From Sphingobium sp. SYK-6 (GTDB lineage: Bacteria > Pseudomonadota > Alphaproteobacteria > Sphingomonadales > Sphingomonadaceae): DNA of 64,000 nt. The stretch lies in NCBI RefSeq assembly GCF_000283515.1, contig NC_015976.1, positions 3,690,501 to 3,754,500 of the forward strand, read 5' to 3'. Below are positions 18,530 through 26,781 of this stretch, one piece after another; positions within the stretch are counted from its first letter, which is position 1; every line of letters starts with the position of its first letter. Position numbers and translations under genes: made by a program. A model generated the notes under the pieces. It was not told where the DNA came from and did not search any database. It worked only from the letters and a program-made list of their open reading frames with translations.

Positions 18530-18808
18530 ATGGATCGGACGCACCTTTCCGCCGGACGCCTCGCCTGCATCGCTTCCCTCTGCCTTCTCGCCGCGGCCTG
18601 CGGCGGCGGGAGCGACACGACCGGCAACACCGTTGAGATGCGCGACATGGAAGTCGTCGACGGCACGGTCAACGACTCGATGACCGATCTCGACGCGGTG
18701 AAGGCGGATGGAGTCGGCGCCGTCGACAATGCCGGCAATGTCAGCCAGACCAACGTGCCCCGCGAACAGGGCGAGGACGACGACACGGAAACCGTCGCTT
18801 CGGAATAG
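18530..18808 (+). CDS. Small secreted lipoprotein, unknown function
   Basis: A 92-residue protein with a lipoprotein signal: MDRTHLSAGRL, a hydrophobic core and the lipobox LAAAC (Cys about residue 24), followed by CGGGSDTTGN. The mature part is Asp/Glu/Asn/Val-rich and acidic, with no known domain. AGGAGA is 9 bases before the ATG at 18530, preferred to an ATG at 18494. It sits between lipB and the convergent queE; no partner is evident. Confidence 0.78.
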   Translation: MDRTHLSAGRLACIASLCLLAAACGGGSDTTGNTVEMRDMEVVDGTVNDSMTDLDAVKADGVGAVDNAGNVSQTNVPREQGEDDDTETVASE

Positions 18809-18866
18809 ATTGCCCGGCCGGGGCCGGACGGTTCGCCCTCCGAAGCGCGGGCGCTGGTGCCCTGCC

Positions 18867-19508
18867 CTATTTCAGCCCCAGCAGCTTGTGCGTCTGGAGC
18901 GAGAGACGCCAGCGGCTGTCGGCCATGACCAGTGCGATGGCGGCGGCGCGGTTGGCGGCATTGATCTCCTCGGCGCCGCTATCCATTGGCTGCACCAGAT
19001 GCTGCCCGAAATCCCAGTCCAGCAGCGCGGCGGGGTCGATGCCCTCCTGCGGCCACACCAGCTTGAGCTCGTCGCCCGTGCGCTGCACGACCGTGCTGCC
19101 GCCCTTGGGGCTGATGCACAACCAGTCGATGCCGGGCGTCGCGGGGAGCGTGCCGTTGCTTTCGACCGCGATCTCGAAGCCGCGCGCATGGAGAGCATCG
19201 ACCAGCGACGCATCGAGCTGGAGCATCGGCTCCCCCCCGGTCACGACGAGAAAGCGCGCGCCATGCTCCGCGCCCCAGAGCGCGGCGGCGGCATCGGCCA
19301 GCGCATCGGCCGAGGCGAACCGGCCGCCATTCTCCCCATCGGTGCCGACGAAATCCGTATCGCAGAAACGGCAGACCGCCTCAGCCCGGTCCGCTTCCCG
19401 GCCGGACCAGAGATTGCAGCCGGCAAAGCGCAGGAACACGGCGCGGCGCCCTGCCTGCATGCCTTCGCCCTGCAGGGTCAGGAACATCTCCTTGACCGCA
19501 TAGCTCAT
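18867..19508 (-). CDS. queE: 7-carboxy-7-deazaguanine synthase
   Basis: Radical-SAM enzyme of queuosine/7-deazaguanine synthesis, turning 6-carboxy-tetrahydropterin into 7-carboxy-7-deazaguanine. The 213-residue protein starts MSYAVKEMFLTLQGEG. The [4Fe-4S] cysteines are C31, C46 and C49, a CX14CX2C spacing rather than the radical-SAM CX3CX2C. The SAM-binding VVTGGEPMLQ and VESNGTLP segments follow. This expanded spacing is known from the Burkholderia multivorans type of QueE. It starts 8 bases after queC ends. Confidence 0.93.
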   Translation of the reverse strand: MSYAVKEMFLTLQGEGMQAGRRAVFLRFAGCNLWSGREADRAEAVCRFCDTDFVGTDGENGGRFASADALADAAAALWGAEHGARFLVVTGGEPMLQLDASLVDALHARGFEIAVESNGTLPATPGIDWLCISPKGGSTVVQRTGDELKLVWPQEGIDPAALLDWDFGQHLVQPMDSGAEEINAANRAAAIALVMADSRWRLSLQTHKLLGLK

Positions 19509-19516
19509 GGCGCGCC

Positions 19517-20206
19517 TCAGGGCCGCGTCGCGTAACGGGTGGGATCGGGCAGGCCGGCCTCGTCGAAGCCCTTCGCCCGCAGCCGGCAGCTGTCGCACAG
19601 GCCGCAATGCAGCCCCTCGGGCGTGGGATCATAGCAGGACCAGCTCATGCCCGCGTCGAGCCCCAGCCGGGCGGCTTCCTTCGCGATGTCCGCCTTGGTG
19701 AGATGCTGCAGGGGCGCCTCGATCCGCACGCCGCCCCCTTCCACGCCCTGCTTCGTCGCCAGCGCCGCCATGTGCTCGAACGCCGCGATGAACTCCGGCC
19801 GGCAATCGGGATAGCCCGAATAATCGAGTGCGTTGACGCCGATATAGATGTGCTGCGCGCCGACCACTTCCGCGAGGCCCAGCGTGAGCGAGAGGAAGAT
19901 GGTGTTGCGCGCGGGGACATAAGTAACGGGAATGCCCGGCTCCACGCCGCCCTTGGGAACCGCGATGTCCGCCGTGAGCGCCGAGCCGCCGAACAGCGAG
20001 AGATCGAGCGGCAGCACGATGTGCCGCTCCGCGCCGACTGCCTGCGCGACGCGCTTCGCCGCCTCCAGCTCGATGCGGTGCCGCTGGTTATAATCGATGG
20101 TCAAGGCCGCCAGCCGGAACCCGGCTTCACGCGCGAGCCCGGCGGCGACCATGGAATCCAGCCCGCCCGAGATCAGGGCAACGGCGATCGGTGTCTGTGA
20201 AGCCAT
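19517..20206 (-). CDS. queC: 7-cyano-7-deazaguanine synthase
   Basis: ATP-dependent enzyme making preQ0 from 7-carboxy-7-deazaguanine and ammonia. The 229-residue N-type PP-loop protein has SGGLDS at 13-18, the IDYNQRH segment, [11 protein letters not shown], and the zinc-binding cysteines near the C-terminus ([18 protein letters not shown]). It forms a two-gene operon with queE, so successive steps are coupled. Other queuosine genes are not in this window. Confidence 0.95.
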   Translation of the reverse strand: MASQTPIAVALISGGLDSMVAAGLAREAGFRLAALTIDYNQRHRIELEAAKRVAQAVGAERHIVLPLDLSLFGGSALTADIAVPKGGVEPGIPVTYVPARNTIFLSLTLGLAEVVGAQHIYIGVNALDYSGYPDCRPEFIAAFEHMAALATKQGVEGGGVRIEAPLQHLTKADIAKEAARLGLDAGMSWSCYDPTPEGLHCGLCDSCRLRAKGFDEAGLPDPTRYATRP

Positions 20207-20279
20207 GGCCTCGCGCTAGCGCAAATCGGTGGTGGATGAAATGGCCCCGGGCGCGCTCTCTCGCCGTCCGGGAGCGGAT

Positions 20280-20696
20280 CTAGCGTGCCAGCGCGGTCGA
20301 CCGGCAGGCGCCGACCCGCCGGCCCTCGATCGTGAGCGCGAAGGGCGATCCGCCCGAAACGCCCTGCGAATCGATCTGCACGAGCCGCGAGGTCTCCACG
20401 CGCAGCGTCGTGCGCCCCTGCCCGGACCGCCCGCAATCATAGGAAATGGCGATCTGCTGCGCGCTGTTCTCCAGGATGAAGCGCTTGCATTGGAGCCCGG
20501 AATGATTCGGCTGGAGCAGCTGGCCGGGATCGCCGAGGCAGACGCGCTTCGTGGCCGTCCCGTCCTGACGCTCGCGCAGTTCCCATTCGCCGCGCTCGAG
20601 CGAGGCGAGCGCGTCCATCCTTCCCGGCTGGGCGGAAAGGGCAAGCGGCCAGCCGATCAGCAGGCCTGCCAGAGGCAATGATATTCGCGTCCGCAT
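20280..20696 (-). CDS. DUF3617-like exported protein
   Basis: A 138-residue protein with a signal peptide (MRTRISLPLAGLLIGWPLAL, cleavage about SAQ). The mature domain begins ASLERGEWELRER, then KRVCLGDPGQLLQ, QCKRFILENSAQQIAISYDC and ends GACRSTALAR. The pattern of a GxWEL strand, a VCL cysteine and later paired cysteines resembles the DUF3617 family of periplasmic proteins, function unknown. The ATG at 20696 starts at the signal peptide; longer reading upstream is unrelated. It lies alone between hslO and queC on the same strand. Confidence 0.72.
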   Translation of the reverse strand: MRTRISLPLAGLLIGWPLALSAQPGRMDALASLERGEWELRERQDGTATKRVCLGDPGQLLQPNHSGLQCKRFILENSAQQIAISYDCGRSGQGRTTLRVETSRLVQIDSQGVSGGSPFALTIEGRRVGACRSTALAR

Positions 20697-20856
20697 CCGG
20701 TGTTTCGTCCACCTGTTCGGGAGCGGCGGCATCGTCGCGCCGTCACTCACCCCGTTTCCCTCGCTTGCAATGTAATCCGGAATTACGGCGAAAAAAGAGC
20801 ACGGCCTGTCGTGCCGCGCGAAAGGGGCGCCTGTGACAGCAATTGTCACGTCTCGA

Positions 20857-21786
20857 TCAGCGTCTGTCGGGAAATTCCGCGAGCGTGACTTCGAACACAC
20901 GGGCGCAGAACGCGCAATCGACACCGATGATACCGCGCTCGTCGGCCATCTCGGCCCGCTCCGGCGCCCCGAATCGCCCGAGGACGGACCGGATGTGATC
21001 GAGATCGCACCGGCATCCCTTGCTGATGGCCACGGGATCGAAGGCGCGCACTTCCTCTTCCTCGTGAAACAGGCGCCAGGCGATGTCGGAAAGCGGCAGC
21101 GCCGGATCGGTGAGTTCGGCATCGGACAGGCTCCGGCCGAGAATCATCACATGCTCCCAGTCCGGATGATCGTGGCGCACATGCAGCCGCTCGCGGCCCA
21201 CCTCGCCCGCAGGGAGATGCTGCAGCAGCATGCCCGCGCCGATGCAGCCCTCGCCCGGATCGTGTCGCACGGCGATGTGGACGATGCTCGGGATCTGCTC
21301 GGACTGGGCGAAATAATGCTCGGCCGCCGCGCCAAGGCCCGTGCCTTCCAGCGGCACGATGCCCTGATAGCGCTCGCCGGTCACCGCCTGATCGAAGGTG
21401 ATGGCCAGATAGCCCTTGCCGAACAGGCCGAAAAGCGTTGGGCTCTCCCCCAGCTCGGCCAGCCGGTCCTCATCGAACTGGGCATAGCCGCGCACGGCCC
21501 CGCCCTGATAATCGGCGACGAGCAGCGACACGACGCCATGCTCGGTCTGCGCCTGCAGGGTGAGCTGGCCCACCTCGTCCTTCAGCAGCGCGCCAAGCAG
21601 GCTGGCGAGCACCAGCGCCTCGGCCACGAGCTTCTCGATGACCGGCGGATAACGGTGAGCGGAGAGCACGTCGTCCAGCGCCGCGCCAAGCCGCACCAGC
21701 CGCCCGCGCGCATTGCGCGAAGGAATGGTGAAGCCGAGCGCCTCATCGCAGAAGGACCGGACGGAAGGGGAAGAAGAGTCGGACAC
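20857..21786 (-). CDS. hslO: Hsp33 redox-regulated molecular chaperone
   Basis: A holdase activated by oxidative unfolding. The 309-residue protein has the N-terminal substrate domain (LASLLGALLKDEVGQLTLQ) and the C-terminal redox switch with zinc ligands CRC and CAFC separated by about 30 residues (KGCRCDLDH ... GVDCAFCARVF). The GTG at 21786 (MSDSSSPSVRSF) is preferred; upstream in-frame sequence is low-complexity and antisense. It follows argF by 91 bases on the same strand. Confidence 0.93.
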   Translation of the reverse strand: MSDSSSPSVRSFCDEALGFTIPSRNARGRLVRLGAALDDVLSAHRYPPVIEKLVAEALVLASLLGALLKDEVGQLTLQAQTEHGVVSLLVADYQGGAVRGYAQFDEDRLAELGESPTLFGLFGKGYLAITFDQAVTGERYQGIVPLEGTGLGAAAEHYFAQSEQIPSIVHIAVRHDPGEGCIGAGMLLQHLPAGEVGRERLHVRHDHPDWEHVMILGRSLSDAELTDPALPLSDIAWRLFHEEEEVRAFDPVAISKGCRCDLDHIRSVLGRFGAPERAEMADERGIIGVDCAFCARVFEVTLAEFPDRR

Positions 21787-21877
21787 GGGGCCTAGATAGG
21801 AGCGGCAGAGCGGAATGTCTAAGGGTGCGCGCGCCGTGACCGCCGGAAGCGGGAGACGGCGCGCGCGACAGGCCGGT

Positions 21878-22813
21878 TCAGCCGAGCTGCCCGAAGCACC
21901 AGCGCAGGACGGACTTCTGCGCATGCAGGCGATTTTCCGCTTCGTCCCAGATCAGCGACTGCGGGCCATCGATCACCTCGGCCGTCACTTCCTCGCCGCG
22001 ATGCGCGGGCAGGCAGTGGAGGAACCGCGCGTCCGGGCGGGCGCGGGCCATGAGCGCGGGCGTCACCTGATAAGGCATCATGGCCTTCAGCTTCACGTCG
22101 CCGCCGGCCTGACCCATGGAGATCCAAGTATCCGTGACCACGACGTCCGCGCCGGTCACTGCCTCGGCCGCATCGCGAGTCAGCGTGATGTTCGCGCCTA
22201 GCGCCTGCGCGGCCTGCGCGAAGCGGGGATCGGGATCATAGCCCTGCGGTACGCCCACGCGCACGTCGAAGCGGAAGAGGCCCGCCGCCTCGATGATCGA
22301 ATGCAGCACATTGTTGCCGTCGCCCAGCCAGGCCCACTGGCTGCCGGGCAGCGCGAGGCCATGCTCGGCGACCGTCAGCAGGTCCGCGACGATCTGGCAG
22401 GGATGCGACAGATCAGTGAGGCCATTGATGACCGGCACGTCGGCATGATGCGCCATTTCATCGATCTTGGCATGATCGTCGGTGCGGATCATGATCGCAT
22501 CGACCATGCGCGAGAGCACGCGCGCCGTATCGGCGATCGTCTCGCCGCGCCCGAGCTGGGTCGTGCCGCTGTCCAGGATGAGCGACGTGCCGCCGAGCTG
22601 GCGGATCGCCATGTCGAAGCTGACGCGGGTGCGCGTCGAGTTCTTCTCGAAGATCATCGCCAGCGTGCGCCCGGCGAGGGGCGCGTCCGCATCCGCCGCG
22701 CCCCGGGGCAGCCCGGCCGCCGTCCGCGCGGCCTTGCGATCCATGGCGTCGCTCAGCATCGCCGCGATCGCATCGCCCCCGGCGTCCGAGAGATTGAGGA
22801 AATGCCGGGTCAT
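21878..22813 (-). CDS. argF: Ornithine carbamoyltransferase
   Basis: Forms citrulline from ornithine and carbamoyl phosphate in arginine synthesis. The 311-residue protein has the carbamoyl phosphate motif [12 protein letters not shown], the HPCQ motif in [13 protein letters not shown], the ornithine-binding DTWISMGQ and the catalytic [11 protein letters not shown]. Length is normal for the anabolic enzyme. It overlaps argD by four bases. Confidence 0.96.
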   Translation of the reverse strand: MTRHFLNLSDAGGDAIAAMLSDAMDRKAARTAAGLPRGAADADAPLAGRTLAMIFEKNSTRTRVSFDMAIRQLGGTSLILDSGTTQLGRGETIADTARVLSRMVDAIMIRTDDHAKIDEMAHHADVPVINGLTDLSHPCQIVADLLTVAEHGLALPGSQWAWLGDGNNVLHSIIEAAGLFRFDVRVGVPQGYDPDPRFAQAAQALGANITLTRDAAEAVTGADVVVTDTWISMGQAGGDVKLKAMMPYQVTPALMARARPDARFLHCLPAHRGEEVTAEVIDGPQSLIWDEAENRLHAQKSVLRWCFGQLG

Positions 22814-24012
22814 GATGCGGCAGGCTCGGGCAGCCGGTAGCTCGCCGCGCCGGCGGAGAGCTTCTCGATCGCTTCGCTGATGTGGCTATCCTCGATGACC
22901 AGCGGGGGCAGCACGCGGAACACATTCTCGCCCGCCGCGACGGTCAGCAGCCCGTGATTGTCCCGCAGATGCGCGACGAAATCCCGCGCCACCGCCGGCT
23001 CCTTCATCTTGATGCCGAGCATCAGCCCCTTGCCCCGGATCTCCTCGAAGAGATCGTCGTGATTGGGGATGAGCTGCTCGAAGGCCTGGCGAAGCCGCTC
23101 GCCCATCTGCGCGACGCGATCGAAGAAGCCGGGCTCCAGCATCACGTCCAGCACCGCCATGCCCGCGGCCATGGCGAGCGGATTGCCGCCATAAGTGGAG
23201 CCATGCGTGCCGAACACCATGCCCTTCGCGGCCTCTTCGGTCGCGAGGCAGGCGCCGAGCGGGAAGCCGCCGCCAATGCCCTTGGCGACTGCCATGATGT
23301 CCGGGATGATGCCGTAATGCTCATGGGCGAAGAACTTGCCCGTGCGCCCATAGCCGCACTGCACTTCGTCCAGGATCAGCAGGAGCCCGTGCTCGTCGGC
23401 CGCCCGGCGCAGGCCGGTGATGAAGTCCGGCGTGCCCGCCGTCATGCCGCCTTCGCCCTGCACCGTCTCCACGAGGAAACCGGCCGTCTCGTCGTCGATC
23501 TTCGCCAGCGCGCCTTCGAGATCATTGAAGGCCACATAATCGAAGCCGGGCAGCAGCGGCTCGAAGCCGTCGCGCATCTTGGGCTGGTCAGTCGCGCTGA
23601 TCGCGCCGAGCGTGCGGCCATGGAACGCGTTCTTGAACGTGATGAGCTTGTGCCGCTGCGGATTGCCATTCGCGTAATGGTAACGCCGCGCCGTCTTGAT
23701 CGCGCACTCCACCGCTTCCGCGCCGCTGTTCGTGAAGAACACGGTATCGGCAAAGCTGTTGTCGACGATGCGCTTCGCCAGCGCCTCGCCCTGCGGCGAA
23801 CCGTAGAGATTGGAGACGTGCATCAGCGTCGCCGCCTGCTCCGCGATCGCCTTCACCAGATGGGGATGGCCATGGCCGAGCGCGTTCACCGCGATGCCCG
23901 CCGCGAAGTCCAGATAGCGCTCGCCGCGCTCGCCGATGAGATAGCAGCCTTCGCCGCGCACCGGACGCACCTCACACCGGGGATAAACGGGCATGAGCGG
24001 GGTGATCGACAT
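22810..24012 (-). CDS. argD: Acetylornithine/succinyldiaminopimelate aminotransferase
   Basis: A 400-residue PLP class III aminotransferase that converts N-acetylglutamate semialdehyde to N-acetylornithine. Visible are [16 protein letters not shown] for cofactor phosphate binding, HGRTLGAIS, the Asp of [14 protein letters not shown] and the PLP lysine in [14 protein letters not shown]. The ATG at 24012 has GGAG 8 bases upstream; a start at 24045 would add 11 residues. The first gene of argD-argF, possibly with hslO. Confidence 0.95.
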   Translation of the reverse strand: MSITPLMPVYPRCEVRPVRGEGCYLIGERGERYLDFAAGIAVNALGHGHPHLVKAIAEQAATLMHVSNLYGSPQGEALAKRIVDNSFADTVFFTNSGAEAVECAIKTARRYHYANGNPQRHKLITFKNAFHGRTLGAISATDQPKMRDGFEPLLPGFDYVAFNDLEGALAKIDDETAGFLVETVQGEGGMTAGTPDFITGLRRAADEHGLLLILDEVQCGYGRTGKFFAHEHYGIIPDIMAVAKGIGGGFPLGACLATEEAAKGMVFGTHGSTYGGNPLAMAAGMAVLDVMLEPGFFDRVAQMGERLRQAFEQLIPNHDDLFEEIRGKGLMLGIKMKEPAVARDFVAHLRDNHGLLTVAAGENVFRVLPPLVIEDSHISEAIEKLSAGAASYRLPEPAAS

Positions 24013-24049
24013 AGGACTGCTCCTTTCTCGCACGCTTGTTCTCAAACGG

Positions 24050-24075
24050 AAAAAGGCGGCCCGTGCGAGGCCGCC
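24050..24075 (-). terminator. Intrinsic terminator after the GT2 gene, before argD
   Basis: On the minus strand GGCGGCC (24075-24069), a 7-base loop and GGCCGCC (24061-24055) are followed by five U residues. It lies 63 bases past the GT2 stop and 38 bases before argD. It most likely ends the upstream gene, but an attenuator role in an argD leader cannot be excluded. Confidence 0.75.
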
Positions 24076-24137
24076 ATCAACTGGACGCTCCTGATAGCCG
24101 CGCGGGGGCGGTTAATCAATGCATCGCGCCGCCTCGC

Positions 24138-25151
24138 TCAGGACGCACCCTTATATTCGATGAGGCTCGATGCACGGCCACTGCGCCGCTTGCGGTGGAA
24201 GCGCACAAGCCCGCCGAATTGCGCCATTTTCCCGGCCATGATCCAGAAGGCATAAGCCAGCGCAAAACGCGGCGAGGCCCCGCCGCGCCACCGGGCAAAG
24301 GCAATGCGCGCCACTTGCAGGGGATAAAGCAGCGCGAGGAGAATCGCCCCCAGCCCCGCCGCGCGCGAGGGAAACAACAGGCCGACCAGCGCCAGCAGGA
24401 TCACGAGCGCCGGCACCGTGCCGCCCCAGATGACGATGCTCTCGCGCTGCCGGCTCCAGAGCGGATCGGCCTTGTCGCCATGTCGCGCGACATGCTCGGC
24501 AAAGGCATGGCCCGAGCGGCGCGCGCGCAGCCACCACTGGCGCGCCTTGTGAATGTCCGCATCGTGCAGCGTCATCTCCGCGTCGATCCGCCGGATCGTC
24601 CATCCCTTCTGGCGCAGGCGCAGGCAAAGGTCGGGCTCTTCCCCGGCAATGAGATCGTCACTGTAGCCATTCGCTTCGCGCAACGCCGTGACGCGGAAGA
24701 GCACGTCGCCGCCACAGGCATTCACGAGCCCTATAGGGACATCCCATTCATCGTCGCACAAGGCATTGTAGATGCTGGCCTTGGGAAAGCGCTCGCGCCG
24801 CCGCCCGAACACCGCGCACAGGCCCGGCTCGGCATCGAGCGTCGCTTCCGCCCGGGCAAGCCAGCCTGGCGCGAGCTCGCAATCGCCATCCACGAACTGC
24901 ACATATTCGAGCGCGGGATGCGTCTCGACCAGGCGGCGCCAGCCCGCATTGCGCGCCCGCGCGGCCGTGAAGCCCCCATCGGTGGGGAGAAGCTCGACCG
25001 CCATGCCGAGCCCCCGCGCGAAATCGACGCTGCCGTCCGTCGACCCCGAATCGACATAGACGACCGGGCAGCCGGCCGGCACCGAGCGCAGGCACCGCTT
25101 GAGCCGCTCGCCTTCATTGCGGCCGATGGCGACGAGGCCGATCCTCGACAT
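24138..25151 (-). CDS. GT2 family glycosyltransferase with C-terminal membrane segments
   Basis: A 337-residue GT-A enzyme: MSRIGLVAIGRNEGERLKRC, the VVYVDSGSTDGS donor motif, the metal motif FVDGDCEL near residue 91, and GEEPDLCLRLRQKGW as the catalytic-base region. Residues about 241-300 form two hydrophobic segments (VIWGGTVPALVILLALVGLL and LGAILLALLYPLQVARIAF), placing the enzyme on the inner membrane. The ATG at 25151 has AGGA upstream. It stands alone between bla and argD; acceptor unknown, probably a cell-surface glycan or glycolipid. Confidence 0.84.
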   Translation of the reverse strand: MSRIGLVAIGRNEGERLKRCLRSVPAGCPVVYVDSGSTDGSVDFARGLGMAVELLPTDGGFTAARARNAGWRRLVETHPALEYVQFVDGDCELAPGWLARAEATLDAEPGLCAVFGRRRERFPKASIYNALCDDEWDVPIGLVNACGGDVLFRVTALREANGYSDDLIAGEEPDLCLRLRQKGWTIRRIDAEMTLHDADIHKARQWWLRARRSGHAFAEHVARHGDKADPLWSRQRESIVIWGGTVPALVILLALVGLLFPSRAAGLGAILLALLYPLQVARIAFARWRGGASPRFALAYAFWIMAGKMAQFGGLVRFHRKRRSGRASSLIEYKGAS

Positions 25152-25238
25152 GATAGTTCCTATCCCCGCTTCCCGAGACGGCGCCGCTGAAGATGGCCGG
25201 GCCATGGCGCCCGGCGACCGCGATCTTGAAGCAGGGGA

Positions 25239-26429
25239 TCAGGGCTGTTGCAAGTGTGCAACCGCACGCGTGGTCGGCTGATGCAAGTGACCGACGGCGC
25301 GCGAGACCGACTGCATGAGTTCCCAGCGCTTGGGAATGGGCGCGCTGGTCTCGCCGATCATCACCGCGATCGCATAAGCCGTGCCGTCCGGCGCGGTCAT
25401 GATGCCGACATCATTGTAGCCGGTCGAGCGCGGGGAAAGGTCCTGCCCTGTGCCGGTCTTGTGCGCATAGCTCCAGCCGGCGGGAACGCCGGCCTTGACG
25501 CGCTGGGGGCCGGTCTTGGCGTCAGTCATGATCGCCAGCAATTCCCGCGTGGAATGTGGCGAGAGCATCTCGCCCTTGCGCAGCTTGCCAAGCGCGCGGG
25601 CAATGCCGACCGGGCTCGCGCCATCGGGCGGATTGGAGAGATAGGCATCCAGGGCCTTTTCCCGCGCGGAGCGGGGGAGATTCGCTCGCGCCGTGTAGAA
25701 GCGGCGGCCCTGCGACATGTCCTGCGTCCAGGTGAGGCCGGCGGTCTGGCTCTGCAGCAGCCGCTCGCCCGGGCCGAAGCGAATGCTGTCCGGACCGAAG
25801 AAGCGCCGCGCAAGATAGCCCCGGACCGCTTCCGGCCCGCCGACCGTGCGCAGGATCGAATCATTGGCGGTATTGTCGCTCTGCTGCATCGCGCGATCGA
25901 GCAGGTTGCGCAGCGTCGTGGTATAGCCCTGCTCGCCCTTCACCATCGCGGCAATGGGTTGGTGAAAGAGCGTGAGGTCGCTTTGCTTGATCGTCACGGC
26001 GCGATCGAGCGAGAGCTTGCCGCGGTCCACCGCGTCCATCAGCGTCATCGCGACCCAGAGCTTGGAGACGCTCTGCTGGGGAAACAGCTGATCGCCATTG
26101 TGCTCCACGGTCCAGCCCGCTTCGACATTGTAGACGGCGATGCCGACCTTGCCCGGGAATTGCCGGCCCAGTTCGCGGATCGTGGCGACCAGGGCCGGCG
26201 AAGGCGCGGCGCGGGCGGTGGCGACAGGGCTGGGCAAGGGCTGGGGCGGCGGCAGCGGAACGCTGAGGCTCGCAGAGGCGGGCGCACGGGCGGCTGCGGG
26301 CGGCACGGCGGCAATGCGCTGGGATTGCGGAATGGCCGTGCATGCCCCCGCCAGTCCCATCAACAGCAACCCTGTTACGAGCGGTGCTCGCCTGCGCCCC
26401 AAACTCACCCGACTTTCCTTCACAATCAT
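25239..26429 (-). CDS. Class A beta-lactamase-like serine hydrolase, lipoprotein
   Basis: A 396-residue protein with a lipobox LAGAC (Cys30), a Pro/Ala-rich linker (31-80) and a class A fold. The active-site motifs are S120-V-S-K123, SDN (184-186) and KTG (324-326). The omega-loop glutamate is probably E222 in GERLLQ, 38 residues after SDN, where class A enzymes have ExxLN; here Asn is replaced by Gln, and about 40 extra residues follow before the SPVGIARALGKL helix. The C-terminus carries a short tandem repeat, RAVGHLHQP and RAVAHLQQP. It probably hydrolyses beta-lactams in the periplasm while lipid-anchored, but the altered loop leaves deacylation and substrate range uncertain. Confidence 0.85.
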   Translation of the reverse strand: MIVKESRVSLGRRRAPLVTGLLLMGLAGACTAIPQSQRIAAVPPAAARAPASASLSVPLPPPQPLPSPVATARAAPSPALVATIRELGRQFPGKVGIAVYNVEAGWTVEHNGDQLFPQQSVSKLWVAMTLMDAVDRGKLSLDRAVTIKQSDLTLFHQPIAAMVKGEQGYTTTLRNLLDRAMQQSDNTANDSILRTVGGPEAVRGYLARRFFGPDSIRFGPGERLLQSQTAGLTWTQDMSQGRRFYTARANLPRSAREKALDAYLSNPPDGASPVGIARALGKLRKGEMLSPHSTRELLAIMTDAKTGPQRVKAGVPAGWSYAHKTGTGQDLSPRSTGYNDVGIMTAPDGTAYAIAVMIGETSAPIPKRWELMQSVSRAVGHLHQPTTRAVAHLQQP

Positions 26430-26781
26430 GCACCTAGTCTCGCATGACAGACTTAACAGGGTGCCAATGCACACAAGACACTTGCGGTGCAACGACTCCA
26501 AAACACGACGACCCGACTCCCCGGCCGGAACCAGTCCGCCCTCAGCGTGTTGGCCGGTGCCGCTCGCAAAATTATGGCGCCATTTGATCGGAATCAAAGC
26601 ATTTTTGTCTCGTCCGCCTATTCAGAGGGGGACGCGATGATCCGCAGTCGTCGTGTCGGAGACGGTTCCACCGTTTTCCCTCCTAGTCACACCTCAAGGG
26701 GCGCGGGGTTCATCCCGGCGCCCCCTTTTTTTGGTGATCGCGGGCCGGGCGGCATGGCGCGCTCCGGCCGTGCGGCGCCCG
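26430..26781 (+). other. 352-base gap between bla and nadB with possible small RNA
   Basis: No conserved gene is seen on either strand. On the plus strand a strong terminator (26698-26732) ends a possible transcript starting divergently from bla. Within it is an ATG at 26637 preceded by AGGGGG, but its frame reads through the terminator hairpin, so a protein product is doubtful. The transcript would contain CCCUCCUAG just before the hairpin, an anti-ribosome-binding-site-like stretch seen in some alphaproteobacterial small RNAs. The nadB mRNA would also end in this gap on the minus strand. Confidence 0.45.
26698..26732 (+). terminator. Strong plus-strand intrinsic terminator with no recognised gene upstream
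   Basis: GGGGCGCGGG (26698-26707) pairs with CCCGGCGCCCC (26714-26724), 11 pairs with one bulged G, followed by seven T residues (26726-26732). Read on the minus strand there is no U-tract, so it does not serve nadB. Confidence 0.82.
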
